From the NCBI GenBank assembly GCA_022360315.1, contig JAKSDA010000436.1, forward strand, positions 22,511-86,510: DNA of 64,000 bases. The letters are read 5' to 3'. Both the position numbers and the translations under genes were made by a program. The notes under the pieces were generated by a model that was not told the DNA's origin, ran no database searches, and was given only the letters and a program-made list of their open reading frames with translations. This stretch comes from Pseudomonadota bacterium (GTDB lineage Bacteria; Myxococcota_A; Polyangia; Haliangiales; Haliangiaceae). Positions 58,049-64,000 of the stretch are shown piece by piece. Position 1 is the stretch's first letter. Each line of letters opens with the position of its first letter.

Positions 58049-60004
58049 CTAGGTGTTGTCGACCACCGCCATGGTCTCGATTTTGAGCCGGGTTTTCAGT
58101 TCGGCAGTACGGCCATCTTGGTAGGTGATCGACGTCTCCACGTCGAGGTGGTCGTCAATGCCGTAAAGGCCTGCCACGATGTCAGCATAGCGCTCGGCAA
58201 CCAGTTTGCGGCGAACCTTACGGGTACGGGTTAGCTCGGCGTCGTCGGCGTCGAGCTCTTTGTGCAGAAGCAGAAAGCGGCGAATGCGCGCCGCTTCGGG
58301 CAGGTCGCGGTTGGCCCGCTCGACTTGCTGGCAAACCAGGGCGTAGACCTCTGGCTTCTGCGCCAGATCGGTATAGGTGGTATAGGCCAGCTTCTGGTTC
58401 TCGGCCCATTTGCCCACATTGTCGAAGTCGATATTGATCATCGAGGTCACAAACGGCTGGTCACCGCCAAATACCACCGCTTCTTTGATATAGACGCTGA
58501 ACTTGAGTTTGTTCTCGATGAACTGGGGGCTGAACGTGGTGCCGTCGCCCAGGATCATCACGTCGGAAACCCGGTCGATGACCACCAAATGGCCGTTGTC
58601 GTCGAGATAACCGGCGTCGCCAGTGCGCAGCCAGCCGTCGTCGGTCAGCACACTCTCGGTGGCCTCAGAATTGTGGTAGTAACCCCGCATGATCGCCGGC
58701 GAGCGCAAGAGGACCTCACCGTCGTCGGCGATGCGCAGTTCGGTCTGCGGAATGGGCGTGCCCACGGTCTGGAACCTGACGTCGTTGTCGCGATGCGCCA
58801 CCGCGATCCCGCTGCACTCGGTCTGGCCGTAGATCTGCTTGAGATTGACGCCCAGAACATGAAAAAATTGGAACACGTCGGGCCCGAGCGCCGCTCCACC
58901 GGTGTAGGCCCGAGCCAGTCGACTCATGCCCAGGTGATGGCGGATCGGTCGGAAAACCAGCCAATCGGCCAATGCGCGTCGCCAGCGCAGGCCGATCGGT
59001 AGTCCCCGGTGTACCGGGTCGCCAGCGGCAAGCGGAACAGCTCGAGCACCCGCGCGGGTCTCGGCAACACGGTGGCCGACGTTCATGGCCCAGCGATAGA
59101 TCATGCGCTTTGCAAATGTGCTGTCGGCAATCTTGACCTGGATCTGGCTGACCATGTTTTCCCATATGCGCGGCGGGCTAAACATCACGCGGGGAGCGAT
59201 CTCGCGGATGTCGTTTTGCACCGTCTCCGGCTCCTCGGGAAAGTTGACCACAAAGCCTATCTGCAGATTGCAGGCCATGGTGACCATCTGTTCGCCGATC
59301 CAGGCCAGAGGCAAAAACGACACGAATTCGTCGCCGGCCTGCAGCGGATCGACCTCCATCAGATTGCGTCCCATGGTGAGCAGATTGCTGTGACTCAACA
59401 TGGCCAGCTTGGGGGTTCCGGTGGTCCCGGACGTGGTCGACAGGATGGCGATATCCTCGCCCTTGCCCGCTGCCACACGCTGGTCGAAGAGCTCGGGATG
59501 ATCGCGCTTGTAGCGGCGACCTTCGGCTTCGAGGTCGGTGAAACTGATCAGATAGTCCAGTTCATAGCTGCGCAGACCCTTGGGGTCGAAATAGATGACT
59601 TTGCGCACCCGATCGAGTCGGTCGCCGTATCGGTCCCGCAGTTCCAGGATTTTGTCGACCTGCTCTTGATCTTCGACAACAATAAACGAAACCCGGGCGT
59701 GCTCGATGATATGGAATACTTCTTCGGCCGCGGCGTCCTGGTAAATACCGACTGACTTGGCCCCAGCTGCCTGCGCCGCCAGTTCGCTTATCACCCACTC
59801 CGGGCGGTTATCCCCAATGATTGCCACAGTCTCGTCGTCGCCCAATCCCAGGCTGAGCAAGCCGAGGCAAGCATCCTGGACCCGCTCGAAATACTGCTTC
59901 CAGGTGAAGCTGTGCCAGATGCCGTAGATACGCTCGCGCAACGCAGTGGTATCGGGACTCTGCCGGGCGTGCATGGCGAGATATTGTGGCAGTGTTTCGG
60001 GCAC
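58049..60004 (-). CDS. Long-chain acyl-CoA synthetase-like ligase
   Basis: 651 residues. The AMP-binding P-loop is STTSGTTGTPKLAML near 190, the adenine motif YGQTECSG near 395, GWLRTGDAGYLD near 455 and the C-terminal hinge further on. It resembles bacterial long-chain fatty acid-CoA ligases (FadD15-like). It is set between livG and livH with 9- and 13-base gaps, so it belongs to the transporter operon and probably activates the imported substrate. Substrate unknown. Confidence 0.88.
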   Translation of the reverse strand: MPETLPQYLAMHARQSPDTTALRERIYGIWHSFTWKQYFERVQDACLGLLSLGLGDDETVAIIGDNRPEWVISELAAQAAGAKSVGIYQDAAAEEVFHIIEHARVSFIVVEDQEQVDKILELRDRYGDRLDRVRKVIYFDPKGLRSYELDYLISFTDLEAEGRRYKRDHPELFDQRVAAGKGEDIAILSTTSGTTGTPKLAMLSHSNLLTMGRNLMEVDPLQAGDEFVSFLPLAWIGEQMVTMACNLQIGFVVNFPEEPETVQNDIREIAPRVMFSPPRIWENMVSQIQVKIADSTFAKRMIYRWAMNVGHRVAETRAGARAVPLAAGDPVHRGLPIGLRWRRALADWLVFRPIRHHLGMSRLARAYTGGAALGPDVFQFFHVLGVNLKQIYGQTECSGIAVAHRDNDVRFQTVGTPIPQTELRIADDGEVLLRSPAIMRGYYHNSEATESVLTDDGWLRTGDAGYLDDNGHLVVIDRVSDVMILGDGTTFSPQFIENKLKFSVYIKEAVVFGGDQPFVTSMINIDFDNVGKWAENQKLAYTTYTDLAQKPEVYALVCQQVERANRDLPEAARIRRFLLLHKELDADDAELTRTRKVRRKLVAERYADIVAGLYGIDDHLDVETSITYQDGRTAELKTRLKIETMAVVDNT

Positions 60005-60013
60005 TCTGCGGTC

Positions 60014-60847
60014 CTACTCGTCGCCCAGATAGGCGTGGATTACCGCCTGATCGGCGCGGATCTCATCCGGTGAGCCCTCGGCGATCTTGCTGCCGAAGTT
60101 GAGTACTGCGATGCGATCGCTGATATCCATGATCACGCCCATATCGTGTTCGATGAGGACGATGGTGATTCCGTGCTCCTCGTTGACATCGAGGATAAAG
60201 CGTGCCATATCCTCTTTTTCTTCGCTGTTCATTCCGGCCATGGGTTCGTCGAGAAGAAGCAGGGCCGGTTTCATGGCCAGCGCCCGGCCCAGTTCGACTC
60301 GCTTCTGCAAGCCGTAGGCCAGGGATTCTACGGTCTGTTTGCGGACCGCGGCGATTTCCAGCAGGTCGACGATATCCTCGACAAAGCGGCGGAAGGCGAG
60401 TTGCTCGCGTTCCGCCTTGCCCCAGTAGAGCATGCAGGACAGAAGGCCGGCCTTCATGTGTATGCTGCAGCCGGACAGCAGGTTGTCGAGCACGGACATA
60501 TGCCTGAAGAGCTCGATATTCTGAAACGAGCGGGCAATGCCCAGTCGGGCAATCCGATCGGGCGAGAGTCGGGTGGTATCGTGCTCGCCGCGGTTGGTGA
60601 ACAGGATGCGGCCTTTTTGCGGCCGATACAGTCCGCTTATGCAGTTGAGCAAGCTGGTCTTGCCGGCGCCGTTGGGCCCGATGATGGCCATGATCTCGCC
60701 CTGGCGGATTTCCAGGCTGACGTCGTCGAGGGCTACTAGCTCGCCAAAGTGCAGACCGAGGCCCTCGATGCGGAGCTGTCTCTGGCCCGGGTCGAGTGCG
60801 CTGCTATTGAGCTGGTGGGTGAAGCCGCGTCGCATGAGCTCCTTCAT
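60014..60847 (-). CDS. livG: LivG-type ABC transporter ATPase
   Basis: 277 residues. Walker A GPNGAGKTS near 58, signature LAYGLQKRVELGRAL near 185, Walker B LLLLDEPMAGMN, as in LivG. The first five codons include AAGGAG, three bases before a second ATG (60835), which may be the true start. It is the first gene of the seven-gene operon livG, acyl-CoA synthetase, livH, livM, binding protein, livF, PaaK-like ligase. Confidence 0.9.
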   Translation of the reverse strand: MKELMRRGFTHQLNSSALDPGQRQLRIEGLGLHFGELVALDDVSLEIRQGEIMAIIGPNGAGKTSLLNCISGLYRPQKGRILFTNRGEHDTTRLSPDRIARLGIARSFQNIELFRHMSVLDNLLSGCSIHMKAGLLSCMLYWGKAEREQLAFRRFVEDIVDLLEIAAVRKQTVESLAYGLQKRVELGRALAMKPALLLLDEPMAGMNSEEKEDMARFILDVNEEHGITIVLIEHDMGVIMDISDRIAVLNFGSKIAEGSPDEIRADQAVIHAYLGDE

Positions 60848-60906
60848 TCATACGCAGGATTGGTCAGCTCGTATAGTATAGTGGTGCAGTTTTTTCAGCT
60901 CGCGGG

Positions 60907-60960
60907 TGGATGTCCCGGCGCGGAATGCGAAGCTGCCTTCCGACAGAGCCCGGCCGACTA
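60907..60960 (-). repeat. Dispersed repeat spanning a gene's stop codon
   Basis: On the minus strand: TAGTCGGCCGGGCTC, then CAGCTTCGCATTCC and GCCGGGACATCC. The leading TAG is the stop codon of the methyltransferase gene, within the TCGAATAG left end typical of the repeat. Confidence 0.7.
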
Positions 60961-61905
60961 TTCGACCGGTCGCGGCTTGCGAAAACGGTAGATGAAGCGA
61001 TCGGTCTTGCCGCGGATATCGGGGGCAAAAACATTGCTCGTGCGATCGTCCCCGGGATGACTCAGCAGATCGCTTTCGCTGTCGAGTTCGAATCCGACAG
61101 CCAGAAGCTCTTTCTTGACCTGTTCGGCGTCCACTCTGTGCAGGGTCTTGACGTCGCGCGCACCGCTGCCCGATTGAGCGCGATGATCGATGACTCCGAA
61201 GATGCCACCTGGTTTCAGGGAATCGAATATGGCCCTGTTCATCGCGACCCGGTCGACGTTCATCCAATAGGTATCGTGATAGAATAAGATCATCAATACA
61301 GCGTCGAGCTTGCCGGCCGGCAGGCCCAGGTCTTCGAGTTCGCGGTCAAGGCGGGTCACATTTGCCATATCTGGGTGGGCGAGCCGTGCTGACAGCGGCT
61401 TTTCGGCAAACCGCTCGAGGACAAATTTGTTGTTTTGCGTGTAGACGCGACCTTTGTGGCCAACCGCGCGGGAGAGAATTTCGGTGTAGTATCCGCTCCC
61501 GGCCATCATGTCAGCCACGGTCATGCCGGGCCGAATGCCGAAGAATTGCAGCACCTCATACGGCTTGCGCACGGCGTCGCGCACCTGGTCCTCGACCGGC
61601 CGAAGCTCGCTGGCGACCGCGGCGCGCAGGGCGTCATGAACGGTCGCCTCGGCTGCGGCTCCGGGCCCAGCCACTCCGGATGCCGCTGCCCCGCCGCGGT
61701 CGGGACCCGGGGCCAGCCCTTCCGGTCCTGCCGCTCCTTGCCGCCCTTGCTGGCGTGGAGTCGCCGATGTCGTGGCCGGCTCGGGACCGGTTTGGCCAGC
61801 AGCCGGGGAATTTGCGGCATTTCCGCCACTGCCGCTACTGCCGCCACAGGCACAGAAGCAAATGGCGAGGGCAGTTGCTCGTATCCGTGAATACCAACTC
61901 GACAT
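60958..61905 (-). CDS. Lipoprotein with SAM-methyltransferase-like domain
   Basis: 315 residues. The signal ends in LAICFCACGG, a lipobox, then a Gly/Ala/Pro-rich linker of about 70 residues that may contain a degenerate dispersed repeat (about 61675-61760). The domain begins near residue 105 and has motif I VADMMAGSGYYTEIL, a helix and a LDAVLMILFYHDTYW segment, as in the COG4798-type predicted methyltransferases. SAM is not known in the periplasm, so an exported protein of this kind may bind another ligand. The stop is provided by a dispersed-repeat copy. Confidence 0.75.
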   Translation of the reverse strand: MSSWYSRIRATALAICFCACGGSSGSGGNAANSPAAGQTGPEPATTSATPRQQGRQGAAGPEGLAPGPDRGGAAASGVAGPGAAAEATVHDALRAAVASELRPVEDQVRDAVRKPYEVLQFFGIRPGMTVADMMAGSGYYTEILSRAVGHKGRVYTQNNKFVLERFAEKPLSARLAHPDMANVTRLDRELEDLGLPAGKLDAVLMILFYHDTYWMNVDRVAMNRAIFDSLKPGGIFGVIDHRAQSGSGARDVKTLHRVDAEQVKKELLAVGFELDSESDLLSHPGDDRTSNVFAPDIRGKTDRFIYRFRKPRPVE

Positions 61906-62092
61906 GGCGAGATAGCATCACTGCAAGCCCTCGCCGTCAACCGGTTTTTCCGGGCCGACCCGACGGAGATGGCGGCCGCGATGAGTTGCGACGCGGTCGG
62001 TGGGCAGCGATTTTGCCCACCAGCGGTTCTGCCGCGCACTCGATTGCGATACAGAAGAGTCTTTCAGGCCTTTTTGGGCCGAGGAGACGATC

Positions 62093-63823
62093 ATGAACGG
62101 TGGCAGTCGCGTAGCCGAGGTGCTCAAAGCCAACGGAGTTCCGGTCCTGTTCGCCCTGTGTGGTGGGCACATTTCCCCGATCCTGGTCGAATCCAGGCGC
62201 CGCGGCATCCGCGTGGTCGACACGCGGAGCGAGGTCAATGCGGTTTTTGCCGCCGATTCGATGGCACGGCTCACCGGCATTCCCGGGGTGGCCGCGGTGA
62301 CGGCAGGCCCGGGAGTGACCAATTCGATCACGGCGATCAAGAACGCGCAACTGGCCCAGTCGCCGCTTGTTCTTCTCGGCGGGGCGACTGCGACCATGCT
62401 GCGCGGGCGCGGATCGCTGCAGGACATCGACCAGATGGCGCTTATCGAGCCACACGTGAAATGGGCCGGTCGGCCCAACAATCTGCGCGACGTGGTTCCG
62501 GCCCTGGAAAAAGCGTTTCGCGTGGCCCGGGACGGAGTCCCCGGGCCGGTGTTCGTCGAGATCGCGATCGATCTCCTGTACGAGGAGAGTACAGTGCGCA
62601 GCTGGTACAAGGCCAAGACCGACAAGAAGGACAAGAAGCTGATCGAGCACGCGCAGAGCATGTACATCAAGGGCCACCTGACCTATCTCTTCACCGGCAC
62701 CGACAGCCCGGCGATCTCGCCGCCGCGATATGCCACTCCGCGGGCGCCCCAGGCCGATCAGATACAGACTGCCGCCAAAGCTATCGCGGCCGCGCAAAAG
62801 CCGATCATGGTCATCGGCAGCCAGGCCATGCTGCACCCCGAACGGGTCGATGAGCTGGTCGCAGCAGTCGAGCGGATCGGCGTTCCGGTGTATTTGTCGG
62901 GTATGGCGCGCGGTCTTCTCGGCACCGGGCATCCGCTCCACATGCGTCACAAACGACGCGACGCCCTGCGCGAATCCGACCTCGCCATCCTGTGCGGCGT
63001 GCCGTGCGACTTTCGGCTCGATTATGGCAGTCACGTGTCGAGAAGCCACGTGATTGGCGTCAATTTGAGCCGGGACGACCTGAACAAGAACCGCCGGCCC
63101 GATACGGGAGTTCTGGCCGATCCGCATACCTTTCTCACCATGGTATCGCGAGCTCTGAGCGCCGATCCCGCCCAGCGCACGCTCTGGCTCGCCACCCTGG
63201 GCGAGCGCGACCGGGCGCGGGAAAACGAAATCGACAGCATGGCCAGCCAGTCGGTTCAGTACATAAATCCTCTATCGCTGTGTCGGGCCATCGACGAGTC
63301 GCTGTCCGACAACAGCATTGTCGTCGGTGACGGCGGCGACTTTGTCGCCACGGCGTCGTATATCGTCAAGCCGCGCAAGCCCTATTCCTGGCTCGATCCC
63401 GGAGTATTCGGCACGTTGGGCGTGGGTGCAGGCTTTGCCATGGGTGCCAAATTGGTCCGTCCCGACGCCGACGTCTGGCTGTTATACGGCGACGGCGCTG
63501 CCGGTTTCAGCATCATGGAGTTCGATACCTTCGCACGCCACGGCATCCCGGTTATCGCGGTCGTGGGCAACGACGCCGGCTGGACCCAGATCGCGCGCGA
63601 TCAGGTCGAAATCCTCGGCGAGGATACCGGTTGCACGCTCACCCATATGGCGTATCACAAAGTGGCCGAGGGCTGCGGCGGTGTGGGAATCGAGATCAGG
63701 GAAAGCGGCGAGATCAAAGACGCGCTGGCTCGCGCGGTCGACCACGCGCGCAAGGGATCACCGGTCTTACTCAATGCGCTGGTCGGAAAGACCGAATTTC
63801 GCAAGGGCTCGATCTCGATGTGA
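62093..63823 (+). CDS. ThDP enzyme of the ILVBL/2-hydroxyacyl-CoA lyase type
   Basis: 576 residues from ATG 62093, with GAGGAG six bases upstream. The N-terminal ThDP domain has GGHISPILVESRRRG and the catalytic Glu in TRSEVNAVFAADS; the C-terminal one has the ThDP motif YGDGAAGFSIMEFDTF ending in NDAGW. It resembles acetolactate synthase, but the GGHISP start matches the ILVBL/HACL2 group, which cleaves 2-hydroxyacyl-CoA. A ligase-rich neighbourhood fits acyl-CoA chemistry. No ilvN-type small subunit gene is in the window. Confidence 0.8.
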   Translation: MNGGSRVAEVLKANGVPVLFALCGGHISPILVESRRRGIRVVDTRSEVNAVFAADSMARLTGIPGVAAVTAGPGVTNSITAIKNAQLAQSPLVLLGGATATMLRGRGSLQDIDQMALIEPHVKWAGRPNNLRDVVPALEKAFRVARDGVPGPVFVEIAIDLLYEESTVRSWYKAKTDKKDKKLIEHAQSMYIKGHLTYLFTGTDSPAISPPRYATPRAPQADQIQTAAKAIAAAQKPIMVIGSQAMLHPERVDELVAAVERIGVPVYLSGMARGLLGTGHPLHMRHKRRDALRESDLAILCGVPCDFRLDYGSHVSRSHVIGVNLSRDDLNKNRRPDTGVLADPHTFLTMVSRALSADPAQRTLWLATLGERDRARENEIDSMASQSVQYINPLSLCRAIDESLSDNSIVVGDGGDFVATASYIVKPRKPYSWLDPGVFGTLGVGAGFAMGAKLVRPDADVWLLYGDGAAGFSIMEFDTFARHGIPVIAVVGNDAGWTQIARDQVEILGEDTGCTLTHMAYHKVAEGCGGVGIEIRESGEIKDALARAVDHARKGSPVLLNALVGKTEFRKGSISM

Positions 63824-64000
63824 TGGAATTCCGACGCTCATCGAGATCGACACACGGTCACCTAAGTACCGCGACCCGCAAGTAAGTACCCATTACGGCC
63901 GACCAGCCCGCCGATGGCTGTGTTGCTCATCGGTCACGTAGGCCCACTATGCTCCCTCTTCGCGCCTTGCCCTCGACGCGCTGGACCGACCCTACTGGGC

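Noticed and set aside
54839..60847. Simple branched-chain amino acid transporter
   Set aside because: The subunits fit the family, but two embedded CoA ligases argue for another substrate, so leucine uptake was not asserted.

Overview
This 64 kb window looks like chromosomal DNA of a predatory or social delta-type bacterium, most likely Myxococcota or a close relative. The signs are a GC-rich, densely packed Gram-negative genome with BamA, OmpH and LolD, two Hanks-type Ser/Thr kinases, a PP2C phosphatase, many lipoproteins, a trypsin-like protease ending in a MYXO-CTERM-like tail, a DUF4157 protein, and the PrkA-YeaH-SpoVR stress cluster. There are no rRNA or tRNA genes, no CRISPR array and no recognisable transposase. 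The lineage is an inference from gene content; no marker gene settles it.

Layout. 0-6 kb: a zinc-finger anti-sigma-like membrane protein, the pyrR-pyrB pair, a Ser/Thr kinase and a CNNM/CorC membrane protein. 5.7-9.6 kb: an accessory-looking patch with a protein resembling the phage-defence protein BstA, an AT-rich divergent region with a bidirectional terminator, a RegA-like regulator, an acetyltransferase, a truncated ATPase remnant and an orphan DUF4157 protein. 9.6-18.9 kb: a TPR histidine kinase, then a tight stress-signalling run prkA, small RHH-like gene, yeaH, spoVR, PP2C, PPP-family phosphatase. 19-25 kb: APC permease, SDR, receiver protein, RimJ-like acetyltransferase, beta-propeller lipoprotein, and a histone-fold protein with a basic tail. 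25-37 kb: a degenerate aldo/keto reductase, a two-subunit molybdenum hydroxylase, glutathione reductase, prolyl oligopeptidase, a second kinase, a thioesterase and a secreted protease. 37.5-45.6 kb: envelope cluster lolD-bamA-ompH-fabZ followed by lipoproteins and an MFS carrier. 46-49 kb: a 58-residue small protein and a SulP-STAS-cNMP transporter. 49-53 kb: galT-galK-galE (Leloir pathway). 53-61 kb: a livGHMKF-type ABC transporter with two acyl-CoA ligases. 61-64 kb: a lipoprotein methyltransferase and a ThDP enzyme of the ILVBL/HACL2 type.

Most unusual points. (1) A bacterial histone-fold protein with a lysine/arginine-rich N-terminal tail (24652-24912). (2) A dispersed GC-rich repeat of about 60-70 bp, at least eight copies here, several inserted in frame inside conserved protein genes in both orientations. 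(3) A BstA-like gene in an AT-rich patch. (4) A small RHH-like gene and a PP2C gene built into the prkA-yeaH-spoVR cluster. (5) An envelope cluster lacking lpxD and lpxA. Starts were moved from the longest frame where a Shine-Dalgarno sequence, signal peptide or family alignment argued for it; each such choice is stated in the entry.
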